Source of the DNA: a virus
Length of the DNA: 26,932 nt
Reading direction: 5' to 3' (one strand)
Virus record (IMG/VR): IMGVR_UViG_3300047358_000217
Coordinates: 1 to 26,932 of that record
Positions 19,637-26,932 of this stretch are shown here, in pieces. Position numbers and translations under genes: made by a program. Positions within the stretch are counted from its first letter, which is position 1. Each line of letters opens with the position of its first letter. The notes beneath the pieces are model-generated. The model was not told the origin of the DNA. It made no database searches and saw nothing but the letters and a program-made list of their open reading frames with translations.

Positions 19637-20712
19637 TACGCTTCCTTCGCTTTATATAGAACAGACCAGTCAGTTTTTTCGCAGAAGAAGCCAACCGACC
19701 AGCAGATTGGTTCCAGAATTTTTCGATAAATCTTGCCCAGATAGTCGGGCTTGTCGCGCTTGCCGTAAATATAGGCAATTTCGTTGGCTCTGTGTTGGGC
19801 TAGGTGCCGCCACAGCTTAACGCCTCTACCTTTACGCATTTGCTTCACAACGTGTACGGCCCATACGTGATATCCATTGACGTGTTGTGGCGTCAGGTAA
19901 TCTCTGGTGAAGCGGTAATCCAGCAGTACGTTCTGCCTGCTCATTACGCCCTGACGCTGTAGTTCGTTGCAGATCACACGACCACCAATAGCGCCACCAA
20001 TAAACCCACCAACACCGGGCAAAATCATGTTGCCAATTGCAGCACCAACGCCAGCCTTTACGCCGCCCTTTGCTGCATCGCCCACGCTTTCCCCCGCTAA
20101 AAGACCACCAATGGCCCGACCAGCGCCGTATCCATATCCAACTTGTGGCCCCTCAAACACAGGGGCTTTTACTTTACCGCCAAACGATGATTTTGCGCCT
20201 GCTGTGAGTGCTTTACCAAAATTCATTGGGTCTCTGGCAGCGATGGCTGCGGCGTTACCAGTTGCGGCAACTGCTGGGCTTCCCAACATAAACCGACCAA
20301 CATTACCGCCGATCAAGCCGCCCAACTCGCCAGCCGCTGCTTGTTGCATTCTTCTGGCAATTTCTTTCTGGTTTGACGTATTAAAATCAGTATTTCCTGC
20401 GGTTCCAAAGGGAGCCTCTTCACCTTCAAATGTCACGCCACCAAAGTCTGGCACAGTGGAGAACGTGCGGGTGCCTGTCTTGACGGGCTTTACAAATTCA
20501 TACATTGGCATCGCGGCAGTGCCGTAAACGTCTTGAAGGCGCAAGCCTTCAGCAAGTTCTGGCGCGACTTGAGACTGCATTTGATAGACATCTACTGTTT
20601 CCATGCCGTCTTCTGCTGTTGGCAAAACACCTAGATTTCCATATGGGTCTGGGAGAGCAATTCCGCGCTCATCTGTGAGAGCAATGCCATTTGCGTCATA
20701 CTGAACTGCCAT
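19636..20712 (-). CDS. Two-part virion protein: Gly-rich membrane-active region plus Cys/Trp helical domain
   Basis: A 358-residue protein. The N-terminal 130 residues are polar, the middle (about 130-250) is very rich in Gly and Ala and ends in GAAIGNMILPGVGGFIGGAI, a sequence that could insert into a membrane as a hairpin. A distinct C-terminal domain of about 110 residues follows (VICNELQRQG, LDYRFTRDYL, NGYHVWAVHVVKQM, LAQHRANEIAYIYG, WSVGFFCEK). That domain resembles a stand-alone helical unit found at the ends of other phage proteins, with conserved Cys, Trp and HxxxE-like positions. An ejection or tail-tip role is plausible. The C-terminal domain is a familiar unknown. Confidence 0.6.
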   Translation of the reverse strand: MAVQYDANGIALTDERGIALPDPYGNLGVLPTAEDGMETVDVYQMQSQVAPELAEGLRLQDVYGTAAMPMYEFVKPVKTGTRTFSTVPDFGGVTFEGEEAPFGTAGNTDFNTSNQKEIARRMQQAAAGELGGLIGGNVGRFMLGSPAVAATGNAAAIAARDPMNFGKALTAGAKSSFGGKVKAPVFEGPQVGYGYGAGRAIGGLLAGESVGDAAKGGVKAGVGAAIGNMILPGVGGFIGGAIGGRVICNELQRQGVMSRQNVLLDYRFTRDYLTPQHVNGYHVWAVHVVKQMRKGRGVKLWRHLAQHRANEIAYIYGKRDKPDYLGKIYRKILEPICWSVGFFCEKTDWSVLYKAKEA

Positions 20713-21035
20713 CAGGTTATCTCCAATAGTGAAGCCACAACGTGCAGCCTGTTGGCCGTTGCTGCCGTGACCTTAATGATTTCGTCCTCTTGAACAGTAA
20801 GAGGCTGGGTCAAAAGCTCTGCCGTTGTATTAGCACCGATTGCCTTAACTTTAAACAAAGAAAATACAGCGGCTGATGCGTCTGTAATTGTGACTGTAAT
20901 TGTATCCGCATTCCCACTGTCTTCGGACACTAGGATTGACTTAATCAAAGTGGTAGTTGCGCTGGGCGCGGTGTACAGCGTTGTGGCATTTGTCGTTGTT
21001 AAATCGACCTTGGCATTTTTGTAATTATTAGCCAT
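20712..21035 (-). CDS. Small beta-rich tail/virion protein
   Basis: A 107-residue protein starting MANNYKNAKVDLTTTNATTL. The ATG at 21035 overlaps the upstream stop as TAATG and is preferred to an in-frame GTG five codons earlier. It is Thr/Val/Ala-rich with regular beta alternation (TTTLIKSILVSED, DTITVTITDASAAVFSLFKV, LTVQEDEIIKVTAA) and looks like one immunoglobulin-like or jelly-roll domain. Proteins like this are common beside the podoviral tail nozzle and may decorate the tail or adaptor. Assignment by composition and place only. Confidence 0.6.
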   Translation of the reverse strand: MANNYKNAKVDLTTTNATTLYTAPSATTTLIKSILVSEDSGNADTITVTITDASAAVFSLFKVKAIGANTTAELLTQPLTVQEDEIIKVTAATANRLHVVASLLEIT

Positions 21036-21220
21036 TATCCCATAAACCACGCTGTAGCTTCGGCCTGATCAACGGCTGTCTGCAACCCCTGCGATGCTGC
21101 AAAATATGTTGCCTGCTTTTCAAGCTCCAGAGTGTTTACCAATCTTCCCATATACCCCTGCTGATATTGCTGGGGAGGTGAAGGCAATCGCAAGACTGCA
21201 AGGGGTGCTGCGCTGGTCAT
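21035..21220 (-). CDS. Small tail-associated protein with PPQQYQQGY motif
   Basis: A 61-residue protein: MTSAAPLAVLRLPSPPQQYQ, then QGYMGRLVNTLELEKQATYF and an Ala-rich tail. The order Pro-Pro-x-Gln-Tyr, basic turn, helix with NTLE is one I associate with small proteins found next to nozzle-type proteins in marine podoviruses. It overlaps the nozzle candidate by four bases (start ATGA-like) and the 107-residue gene by one. Function unknown, probably assembly or tail completion. Confidence 0.65.
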   Translation of the reverse strand: MTSAAPLAVLRLPSPPQQYQQGYMGRLVNTLELEKQATYFAASQGLQTAVDQAEATAWFMG

Positions 21221-23130
21221 CGTAATCCATCCATCTTTGTGTCGATCCGAAGGTCACCAAGCCGCCATTCGTCTTGCGTACCTGTGCTTTCAAATTTCAA
21301 AGCAATTTGCCGACCTTTAACGCGAGTGCTGATTTTCTCTGTTGTAGACGTAATGTTGAACGGCCCCTTTATGGTCTCGTTGGCGTTGGGATACTTGCGC
21401 GTATTCATGTATAGCAAGACGGTGCTATTGGCCCCCATCGTTGCGTCAGGAATAATACGATCCACCATGTAAAGGTTTTCGCCCTCTGCTGTGATTTCAC
21501 GGGGCGCTGCCTCAATAAATGCAGTCATAGCTGCGCCATCGTTACTTGTCCCTGTTTCCTGATTGTACAGAAAGCCTTGAGGGCTAAAGGCAAATGGTTT
21601 CTCGCGAGAGCCAAATGCATCGTTCCAAGCCGTTCTGTCCATTGATCCAATCGACCATACTTTTTCGTTGTAGTTGTAGGTCACATAACTGTCTGGCTCT
21701 GGATTAGTTGTCCCTGCTGTATTTTGGTCAGAGACATAGAACCACGTTACTTCGTTAAATTCGACATTATGACCAGCCACAGTTTTATCAAGAAATTGCG
21801 TTTGTAATCGATCAAAGACAAAATGCTTTAATGGGCATGGTATTTCGTTAATTACACCATCGTATATATAGAACGATCTATTGCCCATCCAATATGTATT
21901 GCCGTCGATTGCAATCATAGAGTTTAAGCCAATTGCGCTAGTGCCAGTGCCAAGCAATCTAAACGAAAATATAAATGGGTCACCAACGAATGTCATGCCG
22001 TAGATAGCCTCGTCGGTGCTTATTATAGTTTCTTCTCGCGTGTTAACCAAGGCAACAATTTTGGTTCCAACTTCAAGTCTTTGATCGCCAGCAGTATTTA
22101 GTGCTGTTGGAGCAAATTTTGTAAAATCCTCTTGCGTAGACCAGCGAACCAACATTGGGTCTAATGTTCCAGAACTTCCATCAGCGGCGACATACACACT
22201 AGCCCCAGCCGCGATAAAATGTCTGTCGGGAAAACTAATTACAGTTGCCCGAACTTCCGCAGGGACAGACGCTGCCCCTGCAAGGCTGGACACAAGAACG
22301 GCTCTTGCTGTGATTAAGCCAGATGTATCCCAGTAATATATTCGTCCACCTCTGACATTAGCAATTAAATCTTCGCCCCAAATATTTAAACTCCATGCAG
22401 AGTTTTCAAGATTTACTTGAGACAGAGATAAATTTCTTGGCGTGTTCCATGTTGATTCACCCCAACCACCAACGCCCCAACCAAGAGCAGGAGCAGAACT
22501 TTGTGTGCCTAACCCCGCTGCCAAACCAATAAGATATTTTATATCTATTGTCGTGCCGCCGCCTGTGGCTCCACTTGTTGCTGCATCGGGCGATTGTATT
22601 GAATAGGAATTGGCATCAATATAAGTTATTTGATACCCTGCCATTCTGTTAATTGTTTCGGCAGATATGCCTCCTGTGGCAGTGGCAGAATTTATTACAA
22701 CCCAATCACCGTCTGAAGCTCCATGTGCATTGTCGGTTACAGTAATAGTTGTGCTGCCACTGGTTACGACCAAAGGATTAGAAAGATTGCTTGTGGTTTT
22801 TCGCAATGGCGTAATATCATAAATTGCGTTGTTTTGAATTATGTAAAGATGATTGTGTGTTCCGACAGCTATTCGATCTGTACCATCTACACCTCTCCAA
22901 AAAACCATTTTTCGGCCAATGCCAGTCAGCGTAGCTTCAGTGGATGTTGTTTCCCCAGCCGAATCTAATGCGTAAAATTTATCTTTTTCCCATCCACCAA
23001 TTTTTTCTGGGTATCCGTTCACAAAACGAACAAGGTCACTGTCCACATAAAATGGGCCATTTTTGCCAGCAGAATATTCTGTGGTATCTTTGACGATGCC
23101 AGCGTTGTATTTCAGCAATTGCAATGACAT
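21217..23130 (-). CDS. Candidate tail nozzle / hub (stabilization-like) protein
   Basis: A 637-residue, mostly beta protein. Repeated blade-like segments (RMVFWRGVDGTDRIAVGTHN-type strand pairs such as DRIAVGTHNHLYII, SLNIWGEDLIANV, GRIYYWDTSG, EETIISTDEAIYGMTF, NTYWMGNRSFYIYDG, NEVTWFYVS, VTYNYNEKVWSIG) suggest a beta-propeller. Nozzle or hub proteins of short-tailed phages (P22 gp10, T7 gp12) have this fold. The start GPFYVDSDLVRFVNGYPEKIGGW (about 24-47) matches the common opening of the family in environmental phages. Its place between the lysis genes and the small tail genes is consistent. Identity by fold pattern, not by alignment. Confidence 0.65.
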   Translation of the reverse strand: MSLQLLKYNAGIVKDTTEYSAGKNGPFYVDSDLVRFVNGYPEKIGGWEKDKFYALDSAGETTSTEATLTGIGRKMVFWRGVDGTDRIAVGTHNHLYIIQNNAIYDITPLRKTTSNLSNPLVVTSGSTTITVTDNAHGASDGDWVVINSATATGGISAETINRMAGYQITYIDANSYSIQSPDAATSGATGGGTTIDIKYLIGLAAGLGTQSSAPALGWGVGGWGESTWNTPRNLSLSQVNLENSAWSLNIWGEDLIANVRGGRIYYWDTSGLITARAVLVSSLAGAASVPAEVRATVISFPDRHFIAAGASVYVAADGSSGTLDPMLVRWSTQEDFTKFAPTALNTAGDQRLEVGTKIVALVNTREETIISTDEAIYGMTFVGDPFIFSFRLLGTGTSAIGLNSMIAIDGNTYWMGNRSFYIYDGVINEIPCPLKHFVFDRLQTQFLDKTVAGHNVEFNEVTWFYVSDQNTAGTTNPEPDSYVTYNYNEKVWSIGSMDRTAWNDAFGSREKPFAFSPQGFLYNQETGTSNDGAAMTAFIEAAPREITAEGENLYMVDRIIPDATMGANSTVLLYMNTRKYPNANETIKGPFNITSTTEKISTRVKGRQIALKFESTGTQDEWRLGDLRIDTKMDGLR

Positions 23131-23582
23131 CAGAACATGGTCTCAAAATGTGGAGCATCGATAAATGGCCTACGTCCCTGTGATCTGCGAATGTCTATAT
23201 AGCTGTTCATAGCGTCCTCTGCGCTACCCTCCCAAGCACCTAGATCATTAACAGTCCACGCAGCGCCCCAGCGTAGCTTTACGCCCACAGCCTCTGCGCC
23301 TTCCTTCATAGCGTCTGCAATTTCATCATAGAGGTTCAATTCCCATCTGCCGCCATCGCAGTAAGCCATCAAATCAACGGCGTTACCGTCAATGTGTTTT
23401 GACTTCATGGTTTGCGAAGCCCCTTTTGCAACCAAAGCACGTTGCTCGTCTATTGTTCGCAGTCCACAAATTACCGAAAAGTCTTGTTTGGTAACACCTA
23501 TGGCGTACTTAACAACAGCCACCATTCTTTCGTCTACACCGTCCAGCCTAGATAGACTTCGTTTGCTTAACTTGTAGCCCAT
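23130..23582 (-). CDS. M15-family peptidase endolysin
   Basis: A 150-residue peptidoglycan peptidase. The zinc ligands are visible as H63 and D70 in SKHIDGNAVD and H145 in DAPHFE, with D142 in the position of the catalytic Asp. Upstream GLRTIDEQRAL (40-50) matches the M15C (VanY/T5-endolysin-like) family, which cleaves the L-Ala to D-Glu or D-Ala bonds in the stem peptide. The usual WGGDW is GAAW here (WGAAW, 105-109), a small departure in the loop before the last ligand. There is no signal peptide, so export depends on the holins. It overlaps the nozzle gene by one base. Confidence 0.88.
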   Translation of the reverse strand: MGYKLSKRSLSRLDGVDERMVAVVKYAIGVTKQDFSVICGLRTIDEQRALVAKGASQTMKSKHIDGNAVDLMAYCDGGRWELNLYDEIADAMKEGAEAVGVKLRWGAAWTVNDLGAWEGSAEDAMNSYIDIRRSQGRRPFIDAPHFETMF

Positions 23583-23584
23583 AA

Positions 23585-24040
23585 TTATTTCCCCGCATAT
23601 TTACTGATTGCCCGATTTCCAAACCAGAATGCCAGAACTGCGCTGAATAATCCAGATGTCTCTCCATCCCACATAAGATCAACGGCCTGCATCCAGTCTC
23701 CACCAGCCTGCGTGACCTTGACCATAATCACTACTTTCGTAGCTACGAACAATCCGAAAAAGGCATAAGTAACAACAGGACGAACAGAACCCCGAAGACC
23801 GTTGATAAATCCTCCAGCGTCGATAGATCGATCATGTTCATACAATCCCCTTGTTTCTTCGATATCTGCCTTCTTATCTAGCTCGACCAGCTTCATTTCA
23901 GACCGCTTTTGTGCAAGCTCTGTTTCGATTTGCATCATTTCAATGCGATGCTTTTGCTGCTGATTGGCCTTAAAGTAATCAAGAACTGACGGCAAAAACG
24001 ATGATCCGAAGCCCAGCAGGCTTCCCAGAAGAGCCATCAT
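23585..24040 (-). CDS. 3-TM holin, GTA_holin-like
   Basis: A 151-residue membrane protein. A hydrophobic N-terminus (ALLGSLLGFGSSFLPSVL), a charged coiled coil (QQQKHRIEMMQIETELAQKR, 27-46), then RPVVTYAFFGLFVATKVVIMV (87-107) and SGLFSAVLAFWFGNRAI (129-145) match the holin family of alphaproteobacterial gene transfer agents (PF11351). Such holins pierce the inner membrane to release the endolysin. The ATG has a second ATG right after it. The neighbour downstream in transcription is the M15 endolysin, two bases away. The family call suggests an alphaproteobacterial host but does not prove it. Confidence 0.8.
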   Translation of the reverse strand: MMALLGSLLGFGSSFLPSVLDYFKANQQQKHRIEMMQIETELAQKRSEMKLVELDKKADIEETRGLYEHDRSIDAGGFINGLRGSVRPVVTYAFFGLFVATKVVIMVKVTQAGGDWMQAVDLMWDGETSGLFSAVLAFWFGNRAISKYAGK

Positions 24041-24240
24041 GCTTTTTCCCCATTTATGAAGATGCCAAAACAGCCAGTGAGTGCGCCCATACAGACGCTA
24101 ACCAACCCCGCTTGGGCATTTGTTACTTGATCGGGGGGTATCGACATAAACCAGTGAACACTTTGATACGTCAGCACCGTAACAGCCAGCATCATTATTC
24201 GCGGCAAAACTTTGAATTTATCAAACGTCTCTGGTGTCAT
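24037..24240 (-). CDS. Small two-TM holin-like protein
   Basis: A 67-residue protein with two membrane segments, about 12-32 (LPRIMMLAVTVLTYQSVHWF) and 43-62 (QAGLVSVCMGALTGCFGIF), and a polar tip (GEKA). The gene sits between an XhlA-like gene and the 3-TM holin, overlapping the latter by four bases. Size and topology fit a small class II-type holin or antiholin. Which of the lysis proteins makes the lethal hole cannot be told from sequence. Confidence 0.7.
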   Translation of the reverse strand: MTPETFDKFKVLPRIMMLAVTVLTYQSVHWFMSIPPDQVTNAQAGLVSVCMGALTGCFGIFINGEKA

Positions 24241-24244
24241 AATT

Positions 24245-24424
24245 TTACCCCATTTTTATTAACACAGTCATAAGCATCAAGATTATTGCCGCACTGGCAC
24301 CGATCATAATTCCTTCTAAACGCTTAATGCGCGTAAAGACCTCTTTGAATTGTATCCGCACCTCTGTTTGCAAAGCAACAACATCCCTTTCCAGCGCAGA
24401 TACGCGCTCCTCCATATCAGCCAT
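24245..24424 (-). CDS. XhlA-like coiled-coil membrane protein
   Basis: A 59-residue protein. Residues 4-37 form a heptad coiled coil (MEERVSALERDVVALQTEVR to FTRIKRLEG) and residues 38-57 a single membrane segment (IMIGASAAIILMLMTVLIKM). This is the plan of XhlA-type (PF10779) haemolysin-like proteins, which associate with holins and cell lysis. The start at 24424 overlaps the previous gene by eight bases. An internal ATG at 24415 before GAGGAG is an alternative. It is the first gene of the lysis group and is short enough to be missed by size cut-offs. Confidence 0.75.
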   Translation of the reverse strand: MADMEERVSALERDVVALQTEVRIQFKEVFTRIKRLEGIMIGASAAIILMLMTVLIKMG

Positions 24425-24884
24425 ACTCGAACGTCACCGCAACTGCGATTATTTCTTGGTTTGAATGCTCTCCCGGTTTTAAAGATTGATCAGGATCGTC
24501 AATCAACCGAGATGGGAATGTTGTTTTTACTATTTGTGTCAAATTTCTAAAAGCTATAAAACGGTCAAATTGTTCGCGATGTATGCGTTTTAAAGCAGGT
24601 GCTCTCAAGGCTGTGTAACTATCTCCATCTTCAACAGAAGAAACATTAAAATATCTTGGGTCATCATCAGCAATATTTTTGGGATGAGTTGTAAGTCTGT
24701 TCGATTGGCTAACCCTAAATGCGTTATATCTGTTCGGGTCAGGCTCAACAACAACAACATCGCAAGCAGTTAAAAATTTATCATTTGCAAACTCCTCTGC
24801 AAAATTCGCGGCTGCTGCTTGAGCAGATTCTTCGCTCGTATAAAAAACATCACCCCAAAGATATCTGGTAGTGTACTCTGTCAT
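24417..24884 (-). CDS. Hypothetical tail-adhesin-associated protein
   Basis: A 155-residue protein directly after the glycine-rich adhesin gene, starting with an ATGA overlap. The N-terminal half (YTTRYLWGDVFYTSEESAQAAAANFAEEF) is helical, the middle is polar (NRLTTHPKNIADDDPRYF) and the C-terminal end is basic then acidic. No known domain is visible. Its tight coupling to the adhesin gene suggests a partner role such as adhesin folding, attachment or capping, by analogy with gp38-like adhesin/chaperone pairs. This is inference. Confidence 0.55.
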   Translation of the reverse strand: MTEYTTRYLWGDVFYTSEESAQAAAANFAEEFANDKFLTACDVVVVEPDPNRYNAFRVSQSNRLTTHPKNIADDDPRYFNVSSVEDGDSYTALRAPALKRIHREQFDRFIAFRNLTQIVKTTFPSRLIDDPDQSLKPGEHSNQEIIAVAVTFEYG

Positions 24885-25645
24885 GTTGTCGCTCCATAGG
24901 TGGTTCCGCTATTTGAAAGAGTGTAAGAATTTCCATTGTCTTCGATTGCTTTGCCACCAGAAGAGCCTAAATTAGCAGATCGGCCACCAGATGCACCCCA
25001 GCCACCACCGCCACCAGCACCGTAAACATAATTGTTTGAACTGCCACCAGCACCACCGCCACTGCCACCAGCACCAGAATTCGATCCAGCGCTACCACCA
25101 GAACCAGGAAGTATTTTTCCACCTCTTGCGGTTCCAGTTCCGCAGAAACCTTGCGCGTTGGTAAAATAACCAGAACCACCAGCTCCTGCACCACCGCCAC
25201 CTCCAGCTCCTGGACCACTGGCACTAGCCCCAGTTGCATTTAATTGGGTGTTGCTGTATCCTGCCCCAGAACCACCACCACCGCAGTTGCCACCCCCACC
25301 AGCCCCACCAGCCCCAGCAATATATGCCCCAGAGTGATTGATTACTGTGACTCCTGTTGCGCTGATATTGACTGCTTTGCCGCCATTAGCTTGGCCTATT
25401 ATCTTTCCATAATTTTCAATGATGCAGTTGGGAGTATTTACATGCAGTGCGCTGGAACTTGCACCATTGCCCCAAACCCAAAAGTTAGCAGGTATGATTA
25501 GTGTGCCACCATCAGAAATGAAATCAGAAGTAGTAACGCTATTATAATTCTCTTGCCCATTTATTAGTGTTTGAGTCTCCAAAGTGACAGGCCCACCACC
25601 GCCTCCTGACCCAAATCCTAAAACATTAGTTCCGAAACCCGTCAT
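24881..25645 (-). CDS. Glycine-rich receptor-binding adhesin (polyglycine type)
   Basis: A 254-residue protein. The N-terminus (MTGFGTNVLGFGSGGGGG) and residues 15-105 form a beta-helical region (TSDFISDGGTLIIPANFWVWGN, NTPNCIIENYGKII, VTVINHSGAYIAG). Residues 108-225 are an extremely Gly-rich zone in blocks such as GAGGAGGGG and GAGGSGGGAGG, interrupted by loops (NTQLNATGASASG, FTNAQGFCGTG, SNNYVYG). This matches the polyglycine type II helix sandwich of tail-fibre adhesins such as gp38 of S16. The loops between the Gly blocks are where receptor specificity would lie. It lies next to the long fibre gene. Codon choice (GGT, GCT) produces a Val-rich shadow frame, which is not real. Confidence 0.7.
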   Translation of the reverse strand: MTGFGTNVLGFGSGGGGGPVTLETQTLINGQENYNSVTTSDFISDGGTLIIPANFWVWGNGASSSALHVNTPNCIIENYGKIIGQANGGKAVNISATGVTVINHSGAYIAGAGGAGGGGNCGGGGSGAGYSNTQLNATGASASGPGAGGGGGAGAGGSGYFTNAQGFCGTGTARGGKILPGSGGSAGSNSGAGGSGGGAGGSSNNYVYGAGGGGGWGASGGRSANLGSSGGKAIEDNGNSYTLSNSGTTYGATT

Positions 25646-25654
25646 TTTTCACCC

Positions 25655-26932
25655 CTATGCATCATTTGCTGCGTCAGTTGTAAAGAACATCTTAACGCCC
25701 AACAGCCTTGCTGCACCTGTTTGATCATCCGCGCTAGTGTCACGGTTAATCTGGAAAAAGCACATATCGTTTGCCGCTGGACTTCCAGCTATAGTCACTG
25801 CGCCACTTTCTGCGCTAACCATCAAGTCATTTGACGTTCCAGAAAAAGCAAGAGCAGTAGTCGCCACTTGAGTGCCAAATGCTGTGTTAATACTTTCGTC
25901 ATTTGTAATCGCCACCGCAGCAAGTTGCCAAGCAACCGTGCCAGTGTTTGTGCCTGTTACTGTCCAAAAAGGCTGAAAGGTCACAGTTCCTTCGTTCCAA
26001 GACGCAGGCATGGCTATAGCAAATTGAGCAAAATCATCCGCATCAGCCGCAAAGTCCAAAACTTTTAAATCAGGTCGCAAAGCTGTGGTTTCAACTTGTT
26101 CAACATCACTGCAAGGATTAGTTGTGCTTGGGTACATAGCAACTGCTGGGACAAACATCGTCTCTTTGCCAGCAACTTTGACCGCTGCACCACCTACTGT
26201 TGCTGCGCCAGTGACTTCTACCCCAGTGGCTGTTGTAGTTATTTTAATTGCATTGTCGTAATATAATCGAACAGCACCATTTTGACTAAAGTCAGCCATG
26301 CGTTCATTAGAGCCATTTTGCTGTATAATAAAATCACTAGCGTAAGTGATTAAAGCACCTGTTCCCGTGTCAGCGATTACACTGTTACTGCCATCATGGT
26401 AAATCTCTAGGTCAGCACCAAACACAGCCTTGGCATTGTCTGAGAATATTAAACTGTCTGCACTACTATCCCAAACAACATTCCTAGCAGCCGTATCACC
26501 ATGCAAGGTAACGTCATAGCCTTGGTCGTTAGCACCTACAGTAAGAGTGGCATCTAGCTGTACTGCACCGTCGATATCCACAGCATCAAGATTGGTTGTG
26601 CCGTCTACATCAATATTGTCGAAATGTGTTGTTCCAGCAAAATTTACATCTGTCAAAAGATCATAAATTACTGCACCTGATCCTGCACCATCTGTGGCAA
26701 TCATTTTGACCTGACCAGCAAGCACTGCAACATTGGCTCCAGAGCCTTGAGTGAATGTCAGAGTATAGCTAGTTGCATTCTCAATCATCCAAACTTTTGA
26801 AACGGTGTTTGGTGCAAGTGTGACTGTGCAAGCCTGACCACCGCCTGTGCATTTTAGATAGAACCTTCGTTCATCACCCTTGGCACCATCTGGGACAGTG
26901 ACCGTATGTGTAGAGGCATTCGCAATAGCTTC
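25655..26932 (-). CDS. Tail fibre protein with marine-phage IYHDG repeats (5' end outside window)
   Basis: The reading frame is open to the right window edge, adding 48 residues before the internal ATG at 26788, so the true start lies outside and at least 425 residues are present. The visible N-terminal part is beta (STHTVTVPDGAKGDERRFYL) with a repeated 'FDNIDVDG / NLDAVDIDG' beta-strand motif. It then has the marine-fibre block FGADLEIYHDGSNSVIADTG, TGALITYASDFIIQ, NGAVRLYYDNAIKITTTATG and VEVTGAATVGG. The remaining 180 residues form a separate C-terminal domain (MFVPAVAMYPSTTNP ...), perhaps a receptor-binding or trimerization tip. Start truncated; family resemblance is strong for the IYHDG block. 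Confidence 0.75.
   Translation of the reverse strand, partial: EAIANASTHTVTVPDGAKGDERRFYLKCTGGGQACTVTLAPNTVSKVWMIENATSYTLTFTQGSGANVAVLAGQVKMIATDGAGSGAVIYDLLTDVNFAGTTHFDNIDVDGTTNLDAVDIDGAVQLDATLTVGANDQGYDVTLHGDTAARNVVWDSSADSLIFSDNAKAVFGADLEIYHDGSNSVIADTGTGALITYASDFIIQQNGSNERMADFSQNGAVRLYYDNAIKITTTATGVEVTGAATVGGAAVKVAGKETMFVPAVAMYPSTTNPCSDVEQVETTALRPDLKVLDFAADADDFAQFAIAMPASWNEGTVTFQPFWTVTGTNTGTVAWQLAAVAITNDESINTAFGTQVATTALAFSGTSNDLMVSAESGAVTIAGSPAANDMCFFQINRDTSADDQTGAARLLGVKMFFTTDAANDA

Noticed and set aside
24967-25239. 90-residue Val/Leu-rich frame inside the glycine-rich adhesin gene
   Set aside because: It is a frame-shifted reading of GGT/GCT-rich codons in the adhesin, with no start signal of its own.

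Overview
The window is part of a tailed double-stranded DNA bacteriophage genome (Caudoviricetes). Coding density is very high, genes overlap by a few bases (ATGA, TGATG and TAATG junctions), and no bacterial housekeeping or RNA gene is visible. The tail region looks like that of a short-tailed (podovirus-like) phage: there is a candidate nozzle or hub protein and several Ala/Gly-rich candidate ejection proteins, but no tape measure or tail-tube gene. The fibre repeats are of the IYHDG type common in marine phages, and the lysis holin resembles the holin family of alphaproteobacterial gene transfer agents. I infer a marine phage of an alphaproteobacterium. Terminase, portal, capsid, DNA polymerase and integrase are not in the window, so lifestyle and exact taxonomy stay open.

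Layout. (1) Bases 1-2577, minus strand: a small Cro-like helix-turn-helix protein, a large primase-polymerase/helicase fusion, and the start of a further gene cut by the left edge. (2) Bases 2578-2693: a divergent control region with overlapping promoter-like elements on both strands. (3) Bases 2694-9868, plus strand: a replication, recombination and modification operon. It holds a Sak4-like recombinase ATPase, a DUF669 probable single-strand binding protein, a Cas4/AddB-like PD-(D/E)XK nuclease with four cysteines, an HNH/AP2 endonuclease, a DEAH helicase with a zinc ribbon, a VRR-NUC nuclease, a Mom-like adenine modification protein and a winged-helix protein. (4) Bases 9869-13029, plus strand: an array of small genes. 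Three near-identical promoter/operator cassettes, a repeated ATCA(A)GGAGA ribosome-binding leader and several intergenic hairpins punctuate it. One product has a papain-like Cys/His signature. (5) Bases 13071-14015, plus strand: three small membrane or exported proteins. (6) Bases 14017-26932, minus strand, converging on the early genes with a one-base gap. In the direction of transcription this region holds an incomplete tail fibre, a glycine-rich adhesin, a 155-residue protein, a lysis cassette (XhlA-like protein, small holin, 3-TM holin, M15 endolysin), the nozzle/hub candidate, small tail proteins, and candidate ejection proteins with a GNAT enzyme among them.

How it fits together. Early transcription probably starts at the divergent region. 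Rightward it makes the recombination and modification proteins, and leftward the primase-helicase. The small-gene array has its own repeated, probably repressible promoters and is the best candidate for host-takeover or anti-defence functions. Mom-like modification would protect the DNA from host restriction. The late minus-strand operon supplies the tail, ejection and lysis proteins.

The most original observations are the three repeated promoter cassettes, whose operator inverted repeat is kept as a structure while its arms differ in sequence, and the small-gene array they drive. All functional calls rest on motifs read by eye; no database search was possible.
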